DNA from: Saccharothrix sp.
GTDB taxonomy: Bacteria; Actinomycetota; Actinomycetes; Mycobacteriales; Pseudonocardiaceae
Length of the DNA: 43,235 nucleotides
Assembly (NCBI RefSeq): GCF_031180885.1
Contig: NZ_JAPSLK010000067.1
Span: 1 to 43,235, forward strand
Reading direction: 5' to 3'
Shown here: piece after piece, positions 8,234 to 16,353 of the stretch
Layout of the letters: every line of letters starts with the position of its first letter
How positions within the stretch are numbered: the first letter of the stretch is position 1
Position numbers and translations under genes: made by a program
Notes under the pieces: generated by a model
What the model saw: the letters and a program-made list of their open reading frames with translations, nothing else
Databases searched by the model: none
Told to the model about the DNA's origin: nothing

Positions 8234-8249
8234 GGTTAATCGCTTAACC
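8234..8249. promoter_or_regulatory. LacI-type operator between the lacI and CE7 genes
   Basis: GGTTAATCGCTTAACC is a near-perfect palindrome (GGTTAA-N4-TTAACC) in the 102-bp divergent region. It is embedded in a longer inverted repeat: CCACTAC (8224-8230) on the left and GTAGTGG (8250-8256) on the right. The core TTAATCGCTTAA matches the mannanase-promoter box at 11 of 12 bases. Confidence 0.75.
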
Positions 8250-8269
8250 GTAGTGGAAGGGATGCCGAG

Positions 8270-9241
8270 GTGCCCTGGTTCGACCTGCCGGAAGCCGAGC
8301 TGAAGACCTACCGCACGCCCACCGAGGAGCCCGAGGGCCTGGACGCGTGGTGGCAGACCCGCCTCGCCGAGTCCCGCGCGCAGGCCCAACCCCCGACCCT
8401 GACGCCCTACGGCACGGACACGTACGGTCCGCTCCCGGTCTGGGACGCGGAATTCTCCGGTGCGAACGGCGATCGCATCAAGGCCTGGTACCTGCGCCCG
8501 CCGACCTCTCGCGCCACCGACCGACTCCCGACCGTCGTGACCTACATCGGCTACGGCGGCGGCCGGGGCCTGCCCGTGGAGCACGTCCTCCTCGCCACCG
8601 CCGGCTACGCGGTCTTCGCCATGGACACCCGGGGTCAGGGCGGTCGCTGGTCCACCGGCCAAACCCCGGACCGCGCCGACGCCGGCCCGGAACACCCCGG
8701 CGTGATGACCCGGGGAATCGCCACTCCGGAGACCTACTACTACACCCGCTTGATGACCGACGCCGCCCTGGCCGTAGAAGCGGCGGCGTCTTTGGACGGC
8801 GTGGACCCGACCCGCATCGCGGTTTCGGGCGGCAGCCAAGGCGGCGGCTTGGCCCTCGCCGCGGCGGCGCTGAAGGGAGACGCCGTGCGCGTGTGCCACG
8901 CGGACGTGCCGTTCCTGTGCGACTTCCAACGGGCGATCACCATCACGGATGCCGACCCGTACGCGGAGATCTCCCAGTTCCTGGCCCACCAGACAACCTT
9001 GATCCCCGCCGCCCTCAACACCTTGCGGTACGTGGACGCGGCCCTGCTCGCCCGCCGGATCACCGCGACGACGTTGATGAGCGTGGGACTGATGGACGAA
9101 GTCTGCCCGCCGTCCACGGTTTACGCGGCCTACAACGAGATCCAGGCACCCAAGACCATGGCGGTGTTCCCGTTCAGCGGCCACCAGGCTCCGCGAACCC
9201 ACGACGAAACCAAGCTCCGCCACCTGCACGCCCACCTCTGA
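8270..9241 (+). CDS. CE7-family acetyl esterase (acetylxylan esterase/cephalosporin C deacetylase)
   Basis: CE7 enzymes are alpha/beta hydrolases that remove acetyl groups from short acylated sugars, normally in the cytoplasm. The GTG start at 8270 has GGAAGGG upstream. The 323-aa product has no signal peptide. It shows the family markers: RGQGG (121-125), the nucleophile elbow GGSQGG (S189), acid D276 (GLMDEVCPPST) and H305 (SGHQ; most relatives have GHE). It is divergent from the mannan LacI gene and shares its operator. Inference: it deacetylates imported acetylated manno- or xylo-oligosaccharides, complementing the secreted SGNH esterase of the neighbouring operon. Confidence 0.92.
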   Translation: MPWFDLPEAELKTYRTPTEEPEGLDAWWQTRLAESRAQAQPPTLTPYGTDTYGPLPVWDAEFSGANGDRIKAWYLRPPTSRATDRLPTVVTYIGYGGGRGLPVEHVLLATAGYAVFAMDTRGQGGRWSTGQTPDRADAGPEHPGVMTRGIATPETYYYTRLMTDAALAVEAAASLDGVDPTRIAVSGGSQGGGLALAAAALKGDAVRVCHADVPFLCDFQRAITITDADPYAEISQFLAHQTTLIPAALNTLRYVDAALLARRITATTLMSVGLMDEVCPPSTVYAAYNEIQAPKTMAVFPFSGHQAPRTHDETKLRHLHAHL

Positions 9242-9280
9242 CGCAAGGCCCACGTGCGTGCGAAGCGCGCACACAGCCCA

Positions 9281-9434
9281 GCTTCGTGTCATCCCCGTAT
9301 GGCCTGCCCGAAGGGCTACCGCGCTTCGGGTCGGGTGGAGTCAAAAAGTTCTGCGAGGCACGAGCAGAAGGTTTTGCGGAACCCGGCCCGAAGTGTGGTT
9401 GGCTCCGCCAGGCCATACGGGGATGACACGAAGC
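9281..9434. repeat. Long inverted-repeat element with 26-bp perfect arms
   Basis: The arm starting GCTTCGTGTCATCCCC (9281-9306) is exactly complementary to 9409-9434, enclosing 102 bp. The interior holds further foldbacks, for example CCCGAAG (9307-9313) with CTTCGGG (9324-9330), and TTCTGC with GCAGAA. No open frame inside has any domain. No clear target-site duplication flanks it. It could be a miniature mobile element, a structured RNA or a transcription barrier after the CE7 gene. Confidence 0.8.
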
Positions 9435-9534
9435 CCACCCACCCGACAGGCAGCCGACCTGGGATCATCCTTGGCGGCCTGCCCGCCGGTGAGGCTCTTT
9501 TCTCCTTTGGGCTCGCTCCGCTCCGCTGCTCACG

Positions 9535-9598
9535 CAACGCGCTCCGCGCTGCTTGAGGAACGCGCTTCGCGCTCTTGAACGCGCTTCGCGCTCTCAAG
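9535..9598. repeat. Short palindromic direct repeats (AACGCGCTTCGCGCT)
   Basis: Three partly degenerate copies start at 9535 (AACGCGCTCCGCGCTGCTTG), 9559 and 9578 (AACGCGCTTCGCGCTCTTG and variant). Each unit contains a GCGC-TTC-GCGC foldback, like REP-type intergenic repeats. Confidence 0.7.
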
Positions 9599-9629
9599 AT
9601 GAAACGCGGGCTTGGGAGGCCACCGGAGG

Positions 9630-9688
9630 GGGGAAGGACTGCGGTCTCCCTCCGCACGGCCTGCCGGAGGGAGACCGAAGCCCTTCCC
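9630..9688. repeat. Long imperfect hairpin between the CE7 and GH115 genes
   Basis: CGGTCTCCCTCCG (9642-9654) pairs exactly with CGGAGGGAGACCG (9665-9677) across a 10-nt loop, and flanking GGGAAGG and CCTTCCC extend the stem. This and the neighbouring repeats fill the 590-bp gap between two convergent transcription units; no gene is seen there. Confidence 0.75.
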
Positions 9689-9786
9689 TGGGCTGCTCAG
9701 CCCTGTCAGAAGCAGCGCCTGCGGCGCGGCGAGCGGGTGCGTGGCGCGTTGAGCGTGGCGTGGCGTGGCGTGGCGTGAAAGCAAAC

Positions 9787-9826
9787 GGGCCGTGAGGGGA
9801 CCACCGCCATAGCCCCCTCACGGCCC
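9787..9826 (-). terminator. Hairpin terminator of the lacI-GH3-GH115 operon
   Basis: GGGCCGTGAGGGG (9787-9799) and CCCCTCACGGCCC (9814-9826) form a perfect 13-bp stem with a 14-nt loop, 9 bp beyond the GH115 stop codon. Confidence 0.8.
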
Positions 9827-9834
9827 TACCCCGG

Positions 9835-12800
9835 TCAGTGGACGCGTTTGCTCTCCGGTGGCCCCAGGTAGCTGGGCCTGAGGCCGCCCGTGTCCACGAC
9901 CAGCTTCTGCACCACCACCGTCGGGTCCACCATCCAGAACTTCAGGGTGTGGACGCCGGCACCCAACTCGTGGCGGGTGGCGGTCCGGTTGACGTTGTCG
10001 GACGTGTTGCGCTCCCACTGCTTGTTCATCGTGGTGTCGTTGGCCCCGGTGGTCGCGGTGATGTCCACGACCCGCGGCGCCTGGTCGTCGAACGACAGCG
10101 CGTACCGCAGACCCGACCCCGCGAGCACCGGGTTGCGCGGCGACAGGTAGGCCCACACGGTCACCGGCCCACTGGTCTTCAACGTCACCTCGTACTCCAG
10201 TCGCGGCCCGTCCGGGTTGCGGCTCGGCGCGGTGACCGGGAACGGCTCGACGCCGTCGCCCGTGCGCCCGAGGTCGTGGATGACCTGCCAGCGGACACCG
10301 TCACCGCCGACCATCCGGGTCGCGTGCGCGGCCTCCATCGACACGTACCCGTTGGCCTCGACGAACCCGCGAGGCCGCAACGGCGTGTTGTCCACCACCG
10401 CGTCCACGCGCACGGTCCGGCCGGCGCCGGTGATGGTGATCGGAGTCGTCGTGCGACCAGCCGGCGCCTTCGACCAGTCGACGCGGACCTGCAAGCGGGT
10501 CTGCTCCGTGACAGTCCCCTTCGGACGGTCGATCTGCACCCACGGCTCGCTCGTCACCGAGTACGAGAACGGCACCGAACCCCGGTTGAACACGTCCACG
10601 AACTGACCGGGCTGGGACTGCCACCGGCTGAACTCCGGCAGCACCGCGGCCGACGACGACGCGGGCCACCACTGGTCCGACCCGTCCACCGCGACACCCA
10701 TCTCGGCCACCGCGGGCAGCGAGATCCGCTTCACCGCCGGGAAGACCTCGTCCGGCAGCGCCTCGTGGTTCAGCTCCGGCTGCTGCCAGGGCGCGTTCGA
10801 CCCGTACCGCGCGACGTCCCCGTACCCGATCTTCGGCTGGGTCTGGAAGCCCTGCCACTTCCCGCCCGCGAGCACGTTGTTGTAGTAGTCGGACATCGCC
10901 TGGTCCTCGGCGAACCGCGCCTCGGTCTCCGCCGCCAACGCGTTGGCCGAAGCGCGCCCCTGCGCCACGTAGAACAGGTTCTTGAACTCCGCCAACCGCA
11001 GCGCGTACAGGTTCGCCGACGCCTTCACCTGGTAGTACACCAACTGGTAGTAGGCGTCCTGCAGGTACGCCGGCAGCGACCGCTTGATGCGTTCGGCCCG
11101 CTCGGCCAGCTCCTGCCACTCCGCGGTGACCCGTTCGATCTCCTGGTAGTCGGTCAGGCTGAACGGCGTGGCCTGGTCGTCGTACACCACCGTCGTGCCC
11201 TCGCCGCTGATCTTGCGGTTGAGCAGCTCGGGCTTGCGGTCGGACTGGAGCTTCGAGTAGTCCCGCAACACCGACGCGATGCCGGCCGCCCGGGTCGCGC
11301 CGAAGTTCTGCGCCGCGTACCGCCGCTCCCACTCCCCCAGCTTCTCCAGCGGCCACCGGTTCGGGTTCCAGGCGTAGTCGAGGAAGAACTGCAACGGCAT
11401 CTCGTTGTTCTTCAGGTCCCCGACGTTCACCACCCACAGCCGGTCGACGCCGTACTGGTAGGACTGGTTGAGCTGGTCCCACACGTTGGGCAGCAGGTTG
11501 GTGTCCACCCACTTGTAGTTCCGGCCGCCGCCCACGTAGTCGAAGTGGTAGTACAGCCCGTACCCGCCGGCCCGCGGCGGCAGGTCCTTACCGGGCAACT
11601 TCCGCATGTTGCCCCAGTTGTCGTCGCAGAACACGACGGTCACGTCGTCCGGCGGGCGCAGCCCCTGGTCCCAGTACCGCTGGACCTCCTTGTAGAGCGT
11701 CTGCACCTGCTGCACGTCCGACATGCCCTCCCGGGCCAGGATCTCCCGCTGCGAGGCCAAGATCTCCTGCATCAGCTCGATGCCGTCGCCGTCGGGCAGG
11801 CTGACGTCGCCGTTGCCGCGCATCCCGAGGGTCACCACACCCTCGAAACCCTGCTCCTTCATGCGCTTGACGCCATCTGTCCAGTACTGCTTGATGGCCG
11901 CCTGGTTGCGCCGGAAGCTCCAGTCGCCGTTGCCGCCGTACGGGTCCGAGACACCGGGCCGGGCGTGCCGGTTCCACTCCTCGATGCCGCGCATCATCGG
12001 CGCCTCGTGCGAGGTGCCCATGACGACGCCGTACTCCTTGGCGGTCTGGTGGTTCAGCGGGTCGTCCTCGGCGAACGCCCGGCCCCACACCGCCGGCCAC
12101 AGGTAGTTGGCCTTGAGCCGCAACATGGTCTCGAAGACCTTGGCGTAGAAGTGCCGGTTGAACCCGTTCGGGTGCCCCGGCGCGGAGCCGCCGCCGAAGT
12201 ACCGGGGTGCCCAACGACCCAGTTGCGGGTTCTCGTCGTTGATGAAGAACCCGCGGTACTTCACCGCCGGCGTGCCCTGGCTGTGCCGCCCCGGCAGCAC
12301 GTGCAGCTCGGTCCGCTTGCGCGGCTGGACGTCGTCCCAGAAGTACCAGGGCGACACCCCGATCTCCCGCGACACGTCGTAAGCGCCGTAGATGGTGCCC
12401 CGCTGGTCACTGCCCGCGATCACCAGCGCCCGCCGCACCCCCGGCAGGGGGTTCTGCACGACCTGCTGGACCGAGGTCTCCCACATGCCCCGCAACCCCG
12501 ACACGTCCAACTTGCCGCGCCGGACCAGGTCGTCCACCAGCGGGCTGCGCCCGACCGTGCCGACGATGACCGCGCCGTCCACGACGTCGTCGCGCACGAC
12601 CGGTTTCACGCCGGTCACCCGCTCGACGTCGTCCCGCAGGTCGCCGACGACCCGCACCACGCCGGGGAAGTCCGCCGGGCTCACCACCAGGGGAGCCACC
12701 TTCCCCTTGGACGCCAACGGGAACCGGCTCGGCCCGCCGACGTCGACCACGTACCCCTCGACCCGCGACTGCGCGACCGGCTCGGCCGCCGCCGTGGGCA

Positions 12801-12849
12801 CCGCCGGCACGAGCAACGCCAAGGGCAGCAACAGGGACAACACCTTCAT
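9835..12849 (-). CDS. Secreted GH115 xylan alpha-1,2-glucuronidase
   Basis: GH115 enzymes remove (4-O-methyl-)glucuronic acid side groups from polymeric xylan and from internal positions. The 1004-aa product is of typical family length. It has a signal peptide (MKVLSLLLPLALLVPAVPTAAA) and family stretches such as GTIYGAYDVSREIGVSPWYFWDD, KYRGFFINDENPQLGRWAP, LRLKANYLWPAVWG and GTSHEAPMMR. C-terminal beta-rich domains (about 700-1004) follow, ending in a carbohydrate-binding-like module. Its ATG overlaps the GH3 stop by 4 nt (ATGA), so it is the last gene of the lacI-GH3-GH115 operon. It is exported while its operon partner GH3 is cytoplasmic, so the operon serves both outside debranching and inside hydrolysis. 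Confidence 0.93.
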   Translation of the reverse strand: MKVLSLLLPLALLVPAVPTAAAEPVAQSRVEGYVVDVGGPSRFPLASKGKVAPLVVSPADFPGVVRVVGDLRDDVERVTGVKPVVRDDVVDGAVIVGTVGRSPLVDDLVRRGKLDVSGLRGMWETSVQQVVQNPLPGVRRALVIAGSDQRGTIYGAYDVSREIGVSPWYFWDDVQPRKRTELHVLPGRHSQGTPAVKYRGFFINDENPQLGRWAPRYFGGGSAPGHPNGFNRHFYAKVFETMLRLKANYLWPAVWGRAFAEDDPLNHQTAKEYGVVMGTSHEAPMMRGIEEWNRHARPGVSDPYGGNGDWSFRRNQAAIKQYWTDGVKRMKEQGFEGVVTLGMRGNGDVSLPDGDGIELMQEILASQREILAREGMSDVQQVQTLYKEVQRYWDQGLRPPDDVTVVFCDDNWGNMRKLPGKDLPPRAGGYGLYYHFDYVGGGRNYKWVDTNLLPNVWDQLNQSYQYGVDRLWVVNVGDLKNNEMPLQFFLDYAWNPNRWPLEKLGEWERRYAAQNFGATRAAGIASVLRDYSKLQSDRKPELLNRKISGEGTTVVYDDQATPFSLTDYQEIERVTAEWQELAERAERIKRSLPAYLQDAYYQLVYYQVKASANLYALRLAEFKNLFYVAQGRASANALAAETEARFAEDQAMSDYYNNVLAGGKWQGFQTQPKIGYGDVARYGSNAPWQQPELNHEALPDEVFPAVKRISLPAVAEMGVAVDGSDQWWPASSSAAVLPEFSRWQSQPGQFVDVFNRGSVPFSYSVTSEPWVQIDRPKGTVTEQTRLQVRVDWSKAPAGRTTTPITITGAGRTVRVDAVVDNTPLRPRGFVEANGYVSMEAAHATRMVGGDGVRWQVIHDLGRTGDGVEPFPVTAPSRNPDGPRLEYEVTLKTSGPVTVWAYLSPRNPVLAGSGLRYALSFDDQAPRVVDITATTGANDTTMNKQWERNTSDNVNRTATRHELGAGVHTLKFWMVDPTVVVQKLVVDTGGLRPSYLGPPESKRVH

Positions 12850-15167
12850 CGGCCACCTCGGTGTGGCGTGGTGTCGACCGGGGTCACCAGCACGCGGTCG
12901 TGTCCCACGACCCTGGGTTCTCCGCTGAGCTGGACCGACTTCTCCCAGCGGATGTCCTCGCTCGACGTGCCGACCAGCAGCCGCAGCTCGCCCGGCTCGA
13001 CGACCCGCCGCCCGTCCCGGCCGGTGAACGACGTCCGGTCGGCGTGCAGCCGGAAGGACACCCGCGCCGCCTCACCCGCGTCCAGCTCGACCCGGGCGAA
13101 GCCGACCAGCTGGCGCACCGGCCGGGTCACGCTCGCCACCGGGTCGTTCAGGTACAGCTGCACGACCTCGGCCCCGGCCCGCGACCCGGTGTTGCGCACC
13201 ACCGCCGAGACGACCACTTCACCGTCGGACGGCAGGGAGTCCCCGGCCTCGAACTCCGACAGCTCGAACGACGTGTACGACAGCCCGTGCCCGAAGGGGA
13301 ACAACGGCGACGGGTCCACCGAACTGATCCCGCCCGGCCCGCCCAGGATCGGCCGCAAATAAGTCGTGGGCTGCCCACCGGACCCGCGCGGCACGCTGAC
13401 CGGCAACTTGCCCGAAGGGTTCACCCGCCCGCTCAACACCCCGGCGACCGCGCCCGCGCCCTCCTCACCCGGGAAGAACGCCTGCACCACCGCCGCCGGC
13501 GAGTACCCGCCCAGCGCGTAGGGCCGCCCCGACAGCAGCACCAGCACAACCGGCTTCCCACAGGCCAGCAGCGCGTCCAGCAGCTCGCCCTGCACGCCCG
13601 GCAGGGACAGGTCCTCGGCGTCGCACCCCTCGCCCGACGTCCCCCGTCCGAACAGCCCCGCCAGGTCGCCCAGCACCGCCACCACCACGTCCGCGTCGGA
13701 CGCGACCTCGACCGCCGCCGCGATCCCGGACCGGTCGTCGCCGGAGACCTCGCAGCCCTTCGCGGTCACCACGTCCACCGCGGGGAACTCCGCCCGGAAC
13801 GCCTCGACGAACGTGGCGATCTCGATCCCCAGCTCCACCTCGGGGTGCTGGACGCCCACGTGGTTCGGGAAGGCGTAGCAACCCATCAGCGACAGCACGT
13901 CGTCCGCGCACGGTCCGACCACCGCGACCTTCGAGGCGTTCAGCGGCAGGACCCCGCTGGAGTTCTCCAGCAGCACCACTGACCGCTCCGCCATGTCCCG
14001 CGCCAGCTCGCGCAGCGCCGGCGGGTCCAGGTCGACCGGCTCGCCGCGCACCACCGCGGGCGACTCCGGGCTCCAGTCGGGGTCCAGCAGCCCCAGCTCG
14101 CACTTCTGGGTCAGCACCCGGGTGACCGCGCGGTCCACCAGCGCTTCGGACACCGCCCCGGTCCGGACCATGTCCGCCAACGGCGGCCCGTAGCATCGCA
14201 CCGAAGGCAGTTCGACGTCCACACCGGCCGCCAGCGCCAGCCCCGCGGCCTCCCCCGGCGACCCCGCCACGCCGTGCGCGGTCTCCAGGAACGACACCCC
14301 GAAGTAGTCCGCGACGACGACCCCGGTGAAGCCCCACTCCTCCCGCAGCAGGTCGGTCAGCAGGGACGAGTCCGAAGCCGGCGGCACCCCGTCCACCTCG
14401 GCGTAGGAGTGCATGACCGACCGCGCCCCGCCCTCCCGCAACGCCATCTCGAACGGCGGCAGCACGACGTCGGCGAACTCCCGCCGCCCCATCGAGACCG
14501 GCGCGTGGTTGCGCCCGCCGCGCGAGGCCGAGTACCCGGCGAAGTGCTTGAGGGTCGCCACGACCCCGGTCGACTCCAGCCCGCGGGTGTAGGCCGCGCC
14601 GAGCAGCCCCACCAGGTACGGGTCCTCGCCGATGGTCTCCTCGGTGCGCCCCCAGCGCGGGTCGCGCGTCACGTCCAGCACCGGCGCCAACCCCTGGTGC
14701 ACGCCGACGTCGCGCATCGCGAGCCCCACCTCGCGGGCCATCCGCTCCACCAGGGACGCGTCGAACGACGCACCCCACGCCAGCGGCGTCGGGAACACCG
14801 TCGCCCGCCACGCGGTGAACCCCGACAGGCACTCCTCGTGCGCCATGGCCGGGATGCCGAACCTGTTGTTGGCGACCAGCTTGCGCTGCGTCTCGGCCAG
14901 CACCCGGGCGCCCACCAGCGGGTCCACCGGCCGGGTCCCGAACACCCGGGTCAGCTGCCCGAGGCCCGGCTTGGTCAGCTCGTCCCACGGCGGCAGCGGC
15001 TCGGCGAACTCGTGCTGGGCCGGCGCGACCTCCTCGTCGTCCTCCGTCACCCCCACCCACACCCCCACCAACTGGGCCAGCTTCTCCTCCAGGGTCATCT
15101 CGGCCAGCAGCGCGGCGACGCGCTCGCCGGTCGGTCGGCCCGGGTCGGCCCAGGTGTTCACGTGCAC
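12846..15167 (-). CDS. GH3 beta-xylosidase, cytoplasmic (BxlA-like)
   Basis: This 773-aa GH3 enzyme likely splits xylobiose and short xylo-oligomers after import. The frame is open far upstream, but the GTG at 15165-15167 has AAGGAG five bases before it and begins MHVNTWADP, so this start is used; it overlaps the end of the LacI gene by 10 nt. Motifs include AHEECLSGF, DPRWGRTEE, LKHFAGYSASRGGRNHAPVSMGRRE and GVVVADYFG, where the Asp of VADY is the expected nucleophile. A fibronectin-III-like domain closes the C-terminus. The sequence resembles actinomycete BxlA beta-xylosidases more than generic beta-glucosidases. No signal peptide is seen. Translation is coupled to both neighbours (10-nt overlap upstream, ATGA downstream). 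Confidence 0.9.
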   Translation of the reverse strand: MHVNTWADPGRPTGERVAALLAEMTLEEKLAQLVGVWVGVTEDDEEVAPAQHEFAEPLPPWDELTKPGLGQLTRVFGTRPVDPLVGARVLAETQRKLVANNRFGIPAMAHEECLSGFTAWRATVFPTPLAWGASFDASLVERMAREVGLAMRDVGVHQGLAPVLDVTRDPRWGRTEETIGEDPYLVGLLGAAYTRGLESTGVVATLKHFAGYSASRGGRNHAPVSMGRREFADVVLPPFEMALREGGARSVMHSYAEVDGVPPASDSSLLTDLLREEWGFTGVVVADYFGVSFLETAHGVAGSPGEAAGLALAAGVDVELPSVRCYGPPLADMVRTGAVSEALVDRAVTRVLTQKCELGLLDPDWSPESPAVVRGEPVDLDPPALRELARDMAERSVVLLENSSGVLPLNASKVAVVGPCADDVLSLMGCYAFPNHVGVQHPEVELGIEIATFVEAFRAEFPAVDVVTAKGCEVSGDDRSGIAAAVEVASDADVVVAVLGDLAGLFGRGTSGEGCDAEDLSLPGVQGELLDALLACGKPVVLVLLSGRPYALGGYSPAAVVQAFFPGEEGAGAVAGVLSGRVNPSGKLPVSVPRGSGGQPTTYLRPILGGPGGISSVDPSPLFPFGHGLSYTSFELSEFEAGDSLPSDGEVVVSAVVRNTGSRAGAEVVQLYLNDPVASVTRPVRQLVGFARVELDAGEAARVSFRLHADRTSFTGRDGRRVVEPGELRLLVGTSSEDIRWEKSVQLSGEPRVVGHDRVLVTPVDTTPHRGGR

Positions 15168-16150
15168 GGAGGCTCCTTCGTTGACGATCGGACGACGAGT
15201 TCGGTGGCCAGTTCCACCCGTTCGGTCTCCACCGGGCGACCCGCGATCAGGTCCGCCAGCATCCGCCCCGCGTGCCGGCCCATCTCGGTGAGCGGCTGGC
15301 GGACGGTGGTCAGGGCGGGCGACGACCAGACCGCGACGGGTAAGTCGTCGAACCCGACGACGCTGAGGTCGTTCGGCACGGACAGGCCCGCGACGCGGGC
15401 GGCCTCGATCACGCCCAGCGCCTGCTCGTCGTTGCCCGCGAACACGGCCGTGGGCCGGTCCGGCAGGCGCAGCAGCTCCGTGGCGCACCGGAAGCCGCCC
15501 TCGTGCTTGAAGTCGCCGTGGCGCACCAGGGCGGGGTCGAACGGCAGGCCGGCGCGGTCCAGCGCGGCGCGGTAGCCGTCCACCCGGGCCCTGCTGCACA
15601 GCATCCCGGCCGGTCCGCCGATGACCGCGACCCGCTGGTGGCCCAGCCGGATCAGGTGCTCGGTGGCGGCCAGGCCGCCCGCCCAGTTGGTCGCGCCGAC
15701 GCTGGGCACGTCGGGGTTGGGCAGGTCCACCGGGTCGATCACGACGACCGGGATGCGCGACCCGGCCAGCACCCGCCGGTCGGCGGCGGTGAGCTGGGAG
15801 GTCACCAGCAGCGCGCCGGCACGCTTGGCGTCGACCAGGGAAGCGGCCCACGAGGAGTGGCCCCGCTGGCCGGCGGCGGAGGACACCACCACGTGCAGGC
15901 CGCTGTCCACCACCCCGCGGATGATCTCGACCGCCCACGGGCTGTCCAGCGCGGTGAACACCAGGTCCACCAGGAGCTGCCCGGACGCCCGCCGGGCGCC
16001 CACCGGGACGTAGTCGTATTCGGCCAGCAGGCGCCGCACTCGGGCCCTGGTCTCGGGTCCGACGTCGTCCTTGCCGTTGAGGACTTTGGACACCGTCGGG
16101 AGCGACACCCCGGCTGCCGCGGCGATCGTGGCCAATGTGGCTCGACGCAT
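15158..16150 (-). CDS. LacI-family regulator, first gene of the xylosidase operon (BxlR-like)
   Basis: The 330-aa protein begins MRRATLATIAAAAGVSLPTVSKVLNG: the helix-turn-helix starts at residue ~6, leaving no room for a later start. No Shine-Dalgarno sequence precedes the ATG; instead a -10 TACTAT ends six bases before it, so translation is probably leaderless. The effector domain contains VFAGNDEQALGV and SVVGFDDLPVAVW. It heads lacI-GH3-GH115 and is divergent from the sugar ABC operon, the arrangement of BxlR with bxlEFG-bxlA in Streptomyces. It is clearly paralogous to the LacI protein at 19445-20488 (shared LEIIRG-like, CSRARVDGYRAAL and VGFDDLPVA segments). Confidence 0.9.
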   Translation of the reverse strand: MRRATLATIAAAAGVSLPTVSKVLNGKDDVGPETRARVRRLLAEYDYVPVGARRASGQLLVDLVFTALDSPWAVEIIRGVVDSGLHVVVSSAAGQRGHSSWAASLVDAKRAGALLVTSQLTAADRRVLAGSRIPVVVIDPVDLPNPDVPSVGATNWAGGLAATEHLIRLGHQRVAVIGGPAGMLCSRARVDGYRAALDRAGLPFDPALVRHGDFKHEGGFRCATELLRLPDRPTAVFAGNDEQALGVIEAARVAGLSVPNDLSVVGFDDLPVAVWSSPALTTVRQPLTEMGRHAGRMLADLIAGRPVETERVELATELVVRSSTKEPPCT

Positions 16151-16154
16151 GCAG

Positions 16155-16184
16155 CGATAGTATCGAAACCAGATCGAAACTCAA
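16155..16184 (-). promoter_or_regulatory. Leaderless lacI promoter with overlapping operator
   Basis: On the minus strand TTGAGT (16179-16184) and TACTAT (16157-16162) are separated by 16 bp, placing the start of transcription at the ATG of the LacI gene. The perfect palindrome CGATAGTATCG (16155-16165) covers the -10. Two TCGAAAC repeats (16163-16169 and 16174-16180, 11 bp apart, one helical turn) fill the spacer, suggesting autoregulation. Confidence 0.7.
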
Positions 16185-16248
16185 TAGCGTTGACCCGACC
16201 AGCGGAAACCCCTGGAAAACGTCTCAATACGACACGCCAAGGTGACCC

Positions 16249-16310
16249 TTGACACGCGCTGTTCACCTCCCTAGGGTTCCCGCAAGTCGTGGATGTTTCG
16301 AAATGTTTCG
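16249..16310 (+). promoter_or_regulatory. Sugar ABC operon promoter and operator
   Basis: TTGACA (16249-16254) and TAGGGT (16272-16277) are spaced by 17 bp. About 20 bp downstream of the -10 lies CGAAATGTTTCG (16299-16310), a perfect CGAAA-N2-TTTCG palindrome like the operators of xylan-responsive LacI regulators (BxlR/XlnR type) in Streptomyces. A bound repressor would act as a roadblock at about +15 to +27. Confidence 0.75.
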
Positions 16311-16353
16311 ACGCCGCGAACAATCCGCAGCGTGGCAGAAGGGTGGCGGTCGC

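Noticed and set aside
9838..13362. 1174-codon frame antisense to GH115 and GH3
   Set aside because: Low-complexity His/Arg/Val/Pro translation without domains; the minus-strand genes are unmistakable.
15168..16184. N-terminal extension of GH3 across the LacI gene
   Set aside because: The extension is a shifted-frame shadow of lacI; a proper GTG with AAGGAG exists at 15167.
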